Assembly (NCBI GenBank): GCA_944393755.1
Contig: CALYBF010000017.1
Location: forward strand, 1-15,478
From: an uncultured Clostridia bacterium
GTDB taxonomy: Bacteria; Bacillota; Clostridia; TANB77; CAG-508
Length of the DNA stretch: 15,478 nt
Reading direction: 5' to 3'
Of this stretch, positions 1-7,331 are shown in pieces. A model generated the notes under the pieces. The model did no database searches, had not been told where the DNA came from, and saw only the letters and a program-made list of their open reading frames with translations. The position numbers and the translations under genes are program-made. Each line of letters starts with the position of its first letter. The first letter of the stretch is position 1.

Positions 1-1
1 A

Positions 2-886
2 ACTGGTATACACATCGCTTCTGTTCTATCAAATGGTGATATTTTTGGTTGTCCCAACATCCCAAGAAGACCAGAACTAATACAAGGAAATGTTCTTGAA
101 GATGATTTCTGCAAAATATGGGAAAACGGATTCCAATTTTATAGAAATCCTGATAGAACAAAATCTGAGCAATGTGTCGGGTGTAAATATTGGAAATATT
201 GCAAGGGTGATAGTTTCCATACCTTTGATTTTGAAAAAGGTACCCCCCAGTTTTGTTACAGAAATCTTTTCTCCAGTGCTTCAATACCATTAACAGATAA
301 TATTCAAGATGTATCATTTAATGATATTATTTCATCGTTGTCCTCTAAAAATGGCCCAATGAACTATCTTGAAATAAAACCTGCTAATGGGAAAGCATCC
401 CGAACTGTACTATTTACACCACAAGCTACAAAAGATTTATTCTCCATTTTCCATTATGGAGAAAAACATCCTAGTAACTTGTACGAACAGCTAGTTGCTC
501 TTATCGGAAATCGATTTTCTGGCATTTCCTTAGTCAAGTATATTATCCCAGTACCGCTGTTCAATCGTGCTGGTAATATGGCTATTTTGGATGAATTCTG
601 TATTGGTCAAATTATGGATGAAGTTTCAATTATTAATGAAAATTCTCCCTCTTCTGACTCTATATATCAGGACTCATTCGGAAATGTTCAGTTCCTTGGC
701 TTTGCACACAGTCATCCCGGAGAGACAGATTTTAGATTTAGCACTAATGATACCAAAAACCATGTGGATTTTGTAGATAGATTTAGCGACTTTATATCTA
801 TTATTCTTAATCCACAAAAGCAGAAAATTGTGTGTTTTTCTGGAAGAGATTGTGTCCAAGCAAAGTTAATGTTACTTTACACGTAA
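2..886 (+). CDS. Radical-SAM-type SPASM domain fused to a JAB/JAMM metallopeptidase domain (5' truncated by window edge)
   Basis: The frame is open from base 2 to the TAA at 884-886, so the gene starts outside the window; an internal ATG at 338 is probably not the real start. The first ~90 codons look like a SPASM domain: a 'GCPN' cysteine (50), a GNV..IW stretch, then a C-x2-C-x5-C cluster (cysteines at 173, 182, 200) and a later cysteine (254). Such domains bind auxiliary Fe-S clusters in peptide-modifying radical SAM enzymes. The C-terminal ~180 residues look like a JAB/MPN metalloprotease: a conserved Glu in LYEQLVALIGN (485), then HSHPG (707-721) and S-T-N-D (740-751), giving the zinc-binding E...HxH...SxxD set. 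The radical SAM core itself would lie upstream and is not seen. Base composition looks richer in GC than the genes to the right. The combination suggests peptide or protein modification plus hydrolysis; the substrate is unknown. The domain calls are fairly sure, the function is inference. Confidence 0.72.
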   Translation, partial: TGIHIASVLSNGDIFGCPNIPRRPELIQGNVLEDDFCKIWENGFQFYRNPDRTKSEQCVGCKYWKYCKGDSFHTFDFEKGTPQFCYRNLFSSASIPLTDNIQDVSFNDIISSLSSKNGPMNYLEIKPANGKASRTVLFTPQATKDLFSIFHYGEKHPSNLYEQLVALIGNRFSGISLVKYIIPVPLFNRAGNMAILDEFCIGQIMDEVSIINENSPSSDSIYQDSFGNVQFLGFAHSHPGETDFRFSTNDTKNHVDFVDRFSDFISIILNPQKQKIVCFSGRDCVQAKLMLLYT

Positions 887-893
887 CTACAAA

Positions 894-935
894 AACAAAT
901 ACAGAGGAGGTTTGTAAACTTCCTCTGTATTTGTT
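894..935. terminator. Convergent (bidirectional) intrinsic terminator
   Basis: A perfect 15-bp inverted repeat (894-908 with 921-935) encloses a 12-base loop. It sits between the plus-strand SPASM-JAB gene, which ends at 886, and the minus-strand spoIIQ, which ends at 950. Read on the minus strand the stem runs into a T-rich tail (TTTGTTTTTG), so it should end the spoIIQ transcript well. On the plus strand the tail is weaker (TTGTTGCTGT). Confidence 0.85.
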
Positions 936-949
936 GCTGTACTATGTGT

Positions 950-1780
950 CTATTTTATAACTGTGGTTGGATCTATTTGAACACCATCTTTTAATACTTC
1001 AAAATGAAGATGTGGTTCGTCTGAAATTTCAAAAGTAGCAGTATTACCAACAGTTCCTATGCTTTGACCTTTCTCTACTGTTTCTCCTTCTACTACAAAT
1101 TCAGAACTTAACAAATTAGCATAAACAGTTTGGTAACCATTATCGTGTTCTATAGTAATAGTTAAACCATATCTTGGGTCATTTTTGATAGTCTTGATAG
1201 TTCCTGCTTCTGCTGATTTTACAACAGTAGTCTTATCAGCTTTAATGTCTATACCTAAATGAGTAGTCCACTCTTGTAATGTATTTGAGAACACTAGGTT
1301 ATCTTTAGCATAAACTTTCATAATTTCACCTTCTACAGGTTTTTCAAAAGCTAATTCTTTCTTTTCTTCTTTACTTTCTTTTACATCTTCTTTTTTGTTT
1401 TTATTTGTAGTAGTTTCAGTAGAAGTACTTTTTGTTGTTTCTTTAACAGTATTTGTAGTTGTGCTTTCATTTATTGTATTATTAACATTACTTGGACTTG
1501 TAGTATTTGTTTCATTTAAAGCATCATTTACAGACTTACCAATTTCTGTACTAACACTTTCTGTATTTGTATTATTATTTTCATTTTGTACATTTGCAAT
1601 TTCTTCAAAATCAACTAAATTATTTTCCATATCTTCACTTAAATTTTTACTATATATTAGTAAAGCAACTAAAATAATAGTTAAAATTCCTATTCCTATA
1701 ATAGAATACATTATAATTTTATTTTGCATAGCATCTTTATTATTATTGTTTAACCTGTTATTTCTTCTCATATCTCTCAT
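950..1780 (-). CDS. spoIIQ: SpoIIQ-like forespore engulfment protein, membrane-anchored M23/LytM domain
   Basis: In sporulating Firmicutes SpoIIQ is made in the forespore and pairs across the intermembrane space with mother-cell SpoIIIAH, supporting engulfment and the feeding channel. The start chosen is the ATG at 1780 (276 aa), preceded 5 bases upstream by AAGGAGG. The frame stays open to an ATG at 1840, but that would lie upstream of the predicted transcription start. Visible parts: a short basic N-terminus, one membrane segment (~21-44), a long Ser/Thr/Asn/Lys/Glu linker (~50-145), then an M23 domain to the end. Zinc ligands are present: H174 and D178 in THLGID, and the HLH of PHLHFE (H257, H259). 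The histidine usually seen in the Y-x-H-L motif is Asn here (YANL, N222), so catalysis may be lost or altered while zinc binding remains. It lies directly downstream of spoIID and has its own SigmaF-type promoter. The family call is strong because of the domain layout and neighbours. Confidence 0.88.
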   Translation of the reverse strand: MRDMRRNNRLNNNNKDAMQNKIIMYSIIGIGILTIILVALLIYSKNLSEDMENNLVDFEEIANVQNENNNTNTESVSTEIGKSVNDALNETNTTSPSNVNNTINESTTTNTVKETTKSTSTETTTNKNKKEDVKESKEEKKELAFEKPVEGEIMKVYAKDNLVFSNTLQEWTTHLGIDIKADKTTVVKSAEAGTIKTIKNDPRYGLTITIEHDNGYQTVYANLLSSEFVVEGETVEKGQSIGTVGNTATFEISDEPHLHFEVLKDGVQIDPTTVIK

Positions 1781-1809
1781 AATATCCTCCTTAAATATTT
1801 TATTAATAC

Positions 1810-1839
1810 AAGTATTTCCTATTTTGAGGAGAATATACA
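1810..1839 (-). promoter_or_regulatory. Predicted SigmaF promoter of spoIIQ
   Basis: Read on the minus strand, TGTATA (1834-1839), a 14-base spacer, then GGAAATACTT (1810-1819). The Bacillus SigmaF consensus is about wGCATA, 14-15 bases, GGnrAnAmTw. The -10 element fits at every position and the -35 differs by one base. Initiation would fall near 1803, upstream of the spoIIQ ATG at 1780. spoIIQ is a known SigmaF target in other spore formers and sigF itself lies about 1 kb upstream. SigmaG has an overlapping preference and could also read it. Confidence 0.75.
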
Positions 1840-1855
1840 TTTTTTGTTAAAAATT

Positions 1856-2866
1856 CTATAAATTATTTACATATTGAATTACAACACCCATATAAAAATG
1901 ATTAATTATATCTTCATAAGATTTTCCTTCTTTAGCTAAAGTATTTGCACCAGTTTGGCTCATACCAACACCGTGTCCATAACCTTTAACTGAAAATTTT
2001 ATATTTTCATTTTCTTTAATAATTTCAAAATTAGTAGACCTTAAACCAAGTAGACTCCTTGTCTCTGTTCCAGAAAGGTTATGATTACCAAATTTTACAG
2101 TTTTAACTCTACCACTATCTGTATATTCCAATATTTTCAAATCATCATTATTATTAAAATCAATTGAAATATCAGAATAATTAACTTTTAATTTTTCCAG
2201 TAATTCTTCATTTGAAAGTACTACTTCTGAATTATATTGTGTATAATTATCTTCACCAGAAGTTTCCACCACTTGTAAATATGGATAACCTGTACCACCC
2301 CATACATTTACAGGAATTTCAGTTTTACCACCACTATTTGAGTGAAAAAATGCATTTATTGGTTTTCCTTCATATGTAATTATTTTACCTTTAGTCTCAC
2401 TTACAGCTTGTTCTATTTTTTGCCAATTGCTTTCTCTTACACTTTCCTCCCACCTTGCAAAACGTTCTTCTTTAGAAACCCACGCTTGGCAACAAGCAGA
2501 ATCATCACATATATCTGCATTATCGTGTTTCTTGTTTTGAATCTTGTAAATAGTATATGTCCTTGCAACTACAGCTTGTGCTTTTAAAGCTTCAATTTCA
2601 AAATCAGCAGGCATTTCGGCTGACACAACATTAACTAAATATGTATCAATTGCAACTTCTTCTACTTCTCCTGTTTTTGTATGTAATAATTTAATACTTC
2701 CATAGTTTTTATAATCATAATTTTCTATTTCCGCTTTCTTTTCTGCATTTTCATTACTTACATCATTACTACTAACTTTTGCTTCTACATTTTTCTTAGT
2801 AAAAAATGCAGGAAGCAAGAAGAAAACAAGTAAAAACACAAAAAAATAGATAAAAACTTTTTTCAA
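1856..2866 (-). CDS. spoIID: SpoIID, engulfment lytic transglycosylase
   Basis: SpoIID cleaves glycan strands of peptidoglycan and, with SpoIIM and SpoIIP, thins septal wall and drives engulfment. The start is a TTG at 2866 (336 aa); no in-frame ATG lies near, and GGGAGTGG sits just upstream. An N-terminal membrane segment (~4-22) anchors it. The SpoIID domain follows: the SAEMP motif carries the expected catalytic Glu (E84), followed by EALKAQAVVARTY. A His/Cys group (H114, C120, C125/C126 in ICDDSACCQAW) matches the zinc site described for SpoIID proteins. The C-terminal GYGHGVGMSQTGA motif is intact. Only 38 bases separate it from sigF upstream, so it is probably co-transcribed with the spoIIA genes. 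In Bacillus it is a SigmaE mother-cell gene; I found no convincing SigmaE promoter in the short gap. Length is typical of the family. Confidence 0.93.
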   Translation of the reverse strand: MKKVFIYFFVFLLVFFLLPAFFTKKNVEAKVSSNDVSNENAEKKAEIENYDYKNYGSIKLLHTKTGEVEEVAIDTYLVNVVSAEMPADFEIEALKAQAVVARTYTIYKIQNKKHDNADICDDSACCQAWVSKEERFARWEESVRESNWQKIEQAVSETKGKIITYEGKPINAFFHSNSGGKTEIPVNVWGGTGYPYLQVVETSGEDNYTQYNSEVVLSNEELLEKLKVNYSDISIDFNNNDDLKILEYTDSGRVKTVKFGNHNLSGTETRSLLGLRSTNFEIIKENENIKFSVKGYGHGVGMSQTGANTLAKEGKSYEDIINHFYMGVVIQYVNNL

Positions 2867-2904
2867 AAGAAACCACTCCCAAATTAATTATATTTTTTTA
2901 TATT

Positions 2905-3636
2905 TTATGAACTTAATTTTAATTTCATACTGTCTAAAATTCTTCTTTCTATTCTAGATACTTGAACTTGTGTTATTCCTAAAACATTTGCTACTTGTTT
3001 TTGTGTTTTTTCTTTAAAAAACCTTAGTAAAACAACTTTTTTATCACGTTCATTTAGATTTTCAATTAAATCATTTAATACAATTTTATTTGTTATAATT
3101 TCTTCTTCGTTTTTATCGGTTGATAATTTATCTATTAAATTAATAGTTTTTTCATTTTTACTGTTTATATTATTATTGCTACTTTCAATAGATTCGGGCT
3201 TTACAGTAGCTTCTAAAGCTAAAACAATATCTTCTTTAGAAACTTTTAATTCTTTCTCAATTTCTTCTATTTTAATATCTCTTCCTTTTTTATAAAAATA
3301 TTCTTTTTGTAATTCTCTTATTTTAAAACCTAATTCTTTAATGCTTCTACTTATCTTTATAGGACCATCATCACGAATAAACCTTTTAACTTCACCTATC
3401 ATATATGGAACAGCATATGTAGTAAGTTTAACTTCAAAACTTGTATCAAATCTTTTAATAGCTTTTATAAAACCAATAACTGCTATTTGATATAAATCTT
3501 CTAATTCATAACCTCTTCCTTGGAATCTTTTAACAATAGACCAAATAAGACCATTATTATTATCAATTAATTTTCCAAGTTCTTCTTTATCACCATTTTT
3601 AGCCTTTATAATAATCTCCTTGTCATTTTCGTACAT
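2905..3636 (-). CDS. sigF: RNA polymerase sporulation sigma factor SigmaF
   Basis: Forespore-specific sigma factor that starts the compartment-specific programme after asymmetric division. The ATG at 3636 (243 aa, MYENDKEI) is chosen because AAAGAGG lies just upstream; a longer frame from 3669 has no ribosome binding site. Region 2 is clear (LEDLYQIAVIGFIKAIKRFD, then LTTYAVPYMIGEVKRFIRDDGPIKISRS), and so is the region 4 helix-turn-helix at the end (QKQVANVLGITQVQVSRIERRIL). SigF and SigG are close paralogues. The position directly after spoIIAA and spoIIAB identifies this one as SigF. It should be held inactive by SpoIIAB until SpoIIAA is dephosphorylated. Length is close to that of Bacillus SigF (255 aa). 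Confidence 0.93.
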   Translation of the reverse strand: MYENDKEIIIKAKNGDKEELGKLIDNNNGLIWSIVKRFQGRGYELEDLYQIAVIGFIKAIKRFDTSFEVKLTTYAVPYMIGEVKRFIRDDGPIKISRSIKELGFKIRELQKEYFYKKGRDIKIEEIEKELKVSKEDIVLALEATVKPESIESSNNNINSKNEKTINLIDKLSTDKNEEEIITNKIVLNDLIENLNERDKKVVLLRFFKEKTQKQVANVLGITQVQVSRIERRILDSMKLKLSS

Positions 3637-3692
3637 ATATACCTCTTTTCTGTATTTTTCTTCACACATATTTTATATATACACTTTAACTT

Positions 3693-4163
3693 CTAATTAT
3701 TTGACATAAGCATTTTAAAATCATCTTCATCTTTTTCTTCTTTTGGTTTAATAATCTTAGACATAGTAACTTTAGTACCAAGCCCTACTACTGATTCTAC
3801 ATCTACTTTATCCATAAAGCTCTCCATAATTGTAAAACCCATACCAGACCTTTCTAAATTAGGTTTTGTTGTATAAAGAGGTTCTTTTGCCATTTCTATA
3901 TTTTCAATACCTTTACCTTTATCAGAAATCTCTATTATAATTTCATTTTCAGTAAGCCAAGATGAAATTTTTACAACTCCTTGTTTTTTCTCATAGCCAT
4001 GAATAATACTATTTGTAACAGCTTCTGATACAGCTGTTTTAATATCTGCAAGTTCTTCAATAGTTGGGTCTAACTGTGAAGCAAAAGCTGCAACTGCTAC
4101 TCTTGCAAATGCTTCATTTGAAGACTTACTAATAAACTCTAATTTCATTTCATTATTAAACAT
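3693..4163 (-). CDS. spoIIAB: Anti-sigma F factor / serine kinase SpoIIAB
   Basis: SpoIIAB binds and inhibits SigmaF and phosphorylates SpoIIAA. 156 aa; ATG at 4163 with AAGGAG five bases upstream. It has a GHKL (Bergerat) ATP-binding fold: N box EAVTNSIIHGYE (N51), G1 box DKGKGIE (D81-G85) and G2 box ERSGMGFTIMESFMDKV (~104-120). An Arg at position 21 (AFARVAVAAF) lines up with the N-terminal Arg used by Bacillus SpoIIAB for partner binding. It ends about 56 bases before the sigF start. Unusually, 58 bases containing a palindromic element separate it from spoIIAA, where most spoIIA operons are tightly packed. The C-terminal tail (KEEKDEDDFKMLMSNN) makes it about ten residues longer than Bacillus SpoIIAB. 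Confidence 0.95.
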   Translation of the reverse strand: MFNNEMKLEFISKSSNEAFARVAVAAFASQLDPTIEELADIKTAVSEAVTNSIIHGYEKKQGVVKISSWLTENEIIIEISDKGKGIENIEMAKEPLYTTKPNLERSGMGFTIMESFMDKVDVESVVGLGTKVTMSKIIKPKEEKDEDDFKMLMSNN

Positions 4164-4171
4164 AAAAACTC

Positions 4172-4213
4172 CTTTCGGGGACGTTTCCTTTGCGACTTTT
4201 TAGTCGCATTTGG
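4172..4213. repeat. GC-rich palindromic (REP-like) element inside the spoIIA operon
   Basis: The spoIIAA-spoIIAB gap holds a 7-bp hairpin, TGCGACT (4191-4197) with AGTCGCA (4202-4208) around TTTT. It is flanked by GGGGAC (4177-4182) and GGGAC (4211-4215). The GGGGAC motif recurs in the elements at 8503-8546 and 9255-9290 in this otherwise AT-rich DNA. No T-run follows the stem on the minus strand, so it is not a normal terminator. It may be a dispersed REP-like palindrome or an RNA processing/stability site. Confidence 0.55.
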
Positions 4214-4221
4214 GACACATC

Positions 4222-4536
4222 CTAATTTAATTCTACTGTTGGAATTAATTTTAATATTCCACTCATTTCAAATATTTTCTTAATACTGCTTCCTAAATTT
4301 GTCATTTCCAGTTTTGCACCAATTATATTTGCAAACTTATATCTTCCTATTAAAAAACCTATTCCGCTACTATCCATAAAAGTAACGTTATTAAAATCAA
4401 ATATAACTTTTCTAGGCATATATCTCTCCATTTCATAATCTGCTCTCCTCCTTATCTCTTGTACAATATGATCATCTATTTCAGATGTAATTTTTAGAAC
4501 TAACAGCTTGTCCTCTTCATAAAACTTTGATTCCAT
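4222..4536 (-). CDS. spoIIAA: Anti-sigma F factor antagonist SpoIIAA
   Basis: STAS-domain anti-anti-sigma factor. When unphosphorylated it binds SpoIIAB and frees SigmaF; SpoIIAB phosphorylates it and SpoIIE dephosphorylates it. The start is set at the ATG at 4536 (104 aa, MESKFYEEDKL), preceded by GGAAGGAG. The frame continues upstream to 4602 but has no ribosome binding site and would run through the predicted promoter. The phospho-acceptor motif FMDSSGIGFLIGRYK is intact; the second serine, S57, matches the phosphorylated Ser58 of Bacillus SpoIIAA. It is the first gene of the sporulation operon, with a SigA-like promoter just upstream. Confidence 0.94.
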   Translation of the reverse strand: MESKFYEEDKLLVLKITSEIDDHIVQEIRRRADYEMERYMPRKVIFDFNNVTFMDSSGIGFLIGRYKFANIIGAKLEMTNLGSSIKKIFEMSGILKLIPTVELN

Positions 4537-4567
4537 ATATCTCCTTCCTTTCCAAATATTTACATTT

Positions 4568-4596
4568 ATTATAGTCTTATTTACAATTTTTTCCAA
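4568..4596 (-). promoter_or_regulatory. Predicted promoter of the spoIIA operon
   Basis: Minus strand TTGGAA (4591-4596), 17-base spacer, TATAAT (4568-4573): a good SigmaA-type promoter between the valS terminator and the spoIIAA ribosome binding site. In Bacillus this operon is read by SigmaH with Spo0A. The GGAAAAAAT near the -35 has some SigmaH flavour, but no GAAT -10 box is evident. Confidence 0.6.
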
Positions 4597-4600
4597 GAGC

Positions 4601-4651
4601 AAAAAATAAGAAGTTTTGTCGATTTATTAGAATTTTTCGACAAAACTTCTT
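4601..4651 (-). terminator. Intrinsic terminator of the valS operon
   Basis: Perfect 15-bp inverted repeat (4608-4622 with 4637-4651) with a 14-base loop. On the minus strand it is followed by ATTTTTT (4601-4607). It starts 16 bases after the valS stop and insulates the spoIIA operon from valS read-through. Confidence 0.92.
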
Positions 4652-4666
4652 AAAATTTAAATTTTA

Positions 4667-7303
4667 TTATTTTAATTTTTCTAATACTTTATCTAACATA
4701 TCTTTGTAATTTTTTAATTTTTCTTGTTCTTCCTCTACTTTAGCTTTTGGTGCTTTATTTACAAAACCTGGGTTAGATAGCATTTTCTCACATCTTAAAA
4801 CTTCTGCCTCTAATCTTTTCTTTTCTTCTTCTAATCTCTTAATTTCCTCTTCTTTATCAATTAGACCTTCTTGTGGAATATATAGTTCTATTCCTTCTTG
4901 TATGATATTTATTGAATCTTCTGGAATTTCTTTATTATCTACTTTTATTTCTAAAGAAGAACCATATCCTAATTTTAATAAAATATCTTTTATCTCTTCT
5001 ATTTCTTGCTCATATTTATTAGTTATAAATATTAATCTAGATTTTTTACTTGGATGGATATTTTTTGTAGCTCTTATATTTCTTATTTCCACAATAATAT
5101 CTTTTATTTTTTCAATAAACTCTTCTTCTTTTTCATAATCTATATTTTCTTTTTCAGGCCAAGAAGATGCCATTAGGTCTTTATCATCATATTTTACTAA
5201 ATTATCATATATTTTAGAAGTTATAAATGGCATAAATGGGTGTAATAATTTTAAACAAGTTCTAAATACCTTATCTAATACATATGATGTTTTTATTTTT
5301 TCTTGTTCATCATCACTATATAAGCTTATTTTTGCCATTTCTATATACCAATCACAAAATTCGTTCCACATAAAATTATAAATTTTATCAATTGCTATAC
5401 CTAAATCATATTTTTCAATATTATTTGTTATTTCATAAACTAATTTATTTAGTTTATTTAATATCCATTTATCTTGTACTTGTAATTTTTCTTGTAAATT
5501 ATTTTCTTTAGAAAATTCTATTATTTTTTCTTCTTCTTTTCTATTCATTGTGATAAATTTTGCAGCGTTCCAAATCTTATTTGCAAAATTAGATGCTTGT
5601 TCTAGTTTTTCTGGCATATATCTAATATCATTTCCCATTGTAGTACCAGAAAGTACTGAAAATCTTAAGCTATCTGCACCATACTTGTCTATTACTTCTA
5701 TTGGGTCTACACCATTTCCTAAAGTTTTTGACATTTTTCTTCCTTGGCTATCACGTACTATTCCATGTATTAATATATCACTAAAAGGTTTTTTATTCAT
5801 TGCATATAAACCAGAAAACATCATCCTTGCAACCCAGAAAAATATAATATCATATGCTGTTACTAATACATTTGTTGGATAAAATGTTTTTAAATCTTCT
5901 GCTTCTTTATTTGGCCAGCCAAGTGTTGAAAATGGCCATAAAGCAGAACTAAACCACGTATCTAATGTATCTTTATCTTGTTCTAGATTAATAGAACCAC
6001 ATTTTTCACATTTTTCTGGTCTTTCTTTTGATATATTTATATGATTACACTCTCTACAATAATATGCAGGTATTCTGTGTCCCCACCACAATTGTCTTGA
6101 AATACACCAGTCCTCAATATTTTCCATCCAATTAAAATATGTTTTTTCATATCTTTTTGGAACAAATTTAACATCTTCATTTTTAATAGCATCAATTGCA
6201 GGTTTTGCTAAATCTTTCATTTTAACAAACCATTGCTCTGAAACCCTAGGTTCTATCTTTGTTTTACATCTTTCACAAGTACCTACATTATGTGTATAAT
6301 CTTCAATTGAAACTAAAGCTCCTAATTCTCTTAATTTATCTACAATAATAGGTCTAGCTTCTATTGCTGTCATACCTTCTACTTCTGGCATTAAATCTTT
6401 CATTATTGTTTTACTATCAAAAACTTCAATAAAATCTAAATTATTTCTTTTGCCTGCTTCATAGTCATTAGGGTCATGTGCAGGTGTTATTTTAACACAG
6501 CCTGTTCCAAATTCTTTATCAACAAATTCATCTGCTATAATTGGTATTTCTCTATTTACAATTGGAAGAATACATACTTTTCCTACTAAATCTTTATATC
6601 TTTCATCAGTAGGGTTTACAGCAACAGCAGTATCACCAAGCATTGTTTCAGGTCTTGTAGTTGCAACTTCTACATATTTTTCCTCACCTTTAATTTTATA
6701 TCTTAAATGCCATAAATGTGATTGTTCTTCTTTATATTCAACTTCTGCGTCTGAAATTGCAGTATTACAACTAGGACACCAGTTTACCATTCTAGTTCCT
6801 TTATAAATATACCCGTCTTTATATAAATTAATAAATTCTTCCAAAACAGCATCAGATAAACCTTTGTCTAGAGTAAATCTACGTCTATCCCAATCACAAG
6901 AACAACCTAATTTTCTTTGTTGATTTTGAATCTCTCCACCATAAAGTTTTGTCCAATCCCAACACTCTTCTAAAAACTTTTCTCTACCTAAATCTTGTTT
7001 TGTTTTACCTTCTTTTCTTAACTTTTCTACAACTTTCATTTCTGTTGAAATAGCTGAGTGGTCTGAACCAGGAAGCCATAATGTGTTATATCCTTGCATT
7101 CTTTTAAATCTAATCAATATATCTTGAATTGTACCGTCTAAAGCGTGCCCCATATGTAATTTACCAGTTACATTTGGTGGTGGCATCATAATACAAAAAC
7201 TTTCTTTGGTTTTATCCATACTTGGTTTAAAATAACCTTTTTTCTCCCAATCTTCATATAATTCATCTTCGAAATCTTTTGGGTTGTATTTGTTTTCTAA
7301 CAT
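4667..7303 (-). CDS. valS: Valyl-tRNA synthetase
   Basis: Class I aminoacyl-tRNA synthetase charging tRNA-Val in the cytoplasm. Start ATG at 7303 (878 aa, MLENKYNPKDFE) with AAGGAGAG upstream; the frame extends to 7372 but without a ribosome binding site. HIGH box: HMGH (50-53) after PPPNVTGK. KMSKS box: KMSKT (523-527). The CP1 editing domain is present (ATTRPETMLGDTAVAVNP, TPAHDPNDYE). Cysteine pairs suggest zinc sites: C176/C179, C343/C346, C416/C419, C432/C435. A C-terminal coiled coil (~800-878, from LIDKEEEIKRLEEEKKRLEAEV) is the tRNA-binding arm typical of ValS. It lies 28 bases after the broken epimerase-like gene in a transcript headed by a T-box with a valine codon, so expression should rise when tRNA-Val is uncharged. 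Length is normal. Confidence 0.98.
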   Translation of the reverse strand: MLENKYNPKDFEDELYEDWEKKGYFKPSMDKTKESFCIMMPPPNVTGKLHMGHALDGTIQDILIRFKRMQGYNTLWLPGSDHSAISTEMKVVEKLRKEGKTKQDLGREKFLEECWDWTKLYGGEIQNQQRKLGCSCDWDRRRFTLDKGLSDAVLEEFINLYKDGYIYKGTRMVNWCPSCNTAISDAEVEYKEEQSHLWHLRYKIKGEEKYVEVATTRPETMLGDTAVAVNPTDERYKDLVGKVCILPIVNREIPIIADEFVDKEFGTGCVKITPAHDPNDYEAGKRNNLDFIEVFDSKTIMKDLMPEVEGMTAIEARPIIVDKLRELGALVSIEDYTHNVGTCERCKTKIEPRVSEQWFVKMKDLAKPAIDAIKNEDVKFVPKRYEKTYFNWMENIEDWCISRQLWWGHRIPAYYCRECNHINISKERPEKCEKCGSINLEQDKDTLDTWFSSALWPFSTLGWPNKEAEDLKTFYPTNVLVTAYDIIFFWVARMMFSGLYAMNKKPFSDILIHGIVRDSQGRKMSKTLGNGVDPIEVIDKYGADSLRFSVLSGTTMGNDIRYMPEKLEQASNFANKIWNAAKFITMNRKEEEKIIEFSKENNLQEKLQVQDKWILNKLNKLVYEITNNIEKYDLGIAIDKIYNFMWNEFCDWYIEMAKISLYSDDEQEKIKTSYVLDKVFRTCLKLLHPFMPFITSKIYDNLVKYDDKDLMASSWPEKENIDYEKEEEFIEKIKDIIVEIRNIRATKNIHPSKKSRLIFITNKYEQEIEEIKDILLKLGYGSSLEIKVDNKEIPEDSINIIQEGIELYIPQEGLIDKEEEIKRLEEEKKRLEAEVLRCEKMLSNPGFVNKAPKAKVEEEQEKLKNYKDMLDKVLEKLK

Positions 7304-7331
7304 AATAATCTCTCCTTTTACTTTTTTTATT

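Noticed and set aside
90..293. Plus-strand 67-codon frame near the left edge
   Set aside because: It overlaps, in another frame, the longer open frame from base 2 that carries the SPASM cysteines. No ribosome binding site or recognisable product.
1395..1850. 151-codon plus-strand frame opposite spoIIQ
   Set aside because: Shadow of the low-complexity Ser/Thr/Asn linker and membrane segment of spoIIQ. Its product is a hydrophobic run with no family features.
2867..2904. SigmaE promoter for spoIID (AATATAAT-like -10)
   Set aside because: Only a partial -10 match in very AT-rich DNA and no -35 at the right distance.
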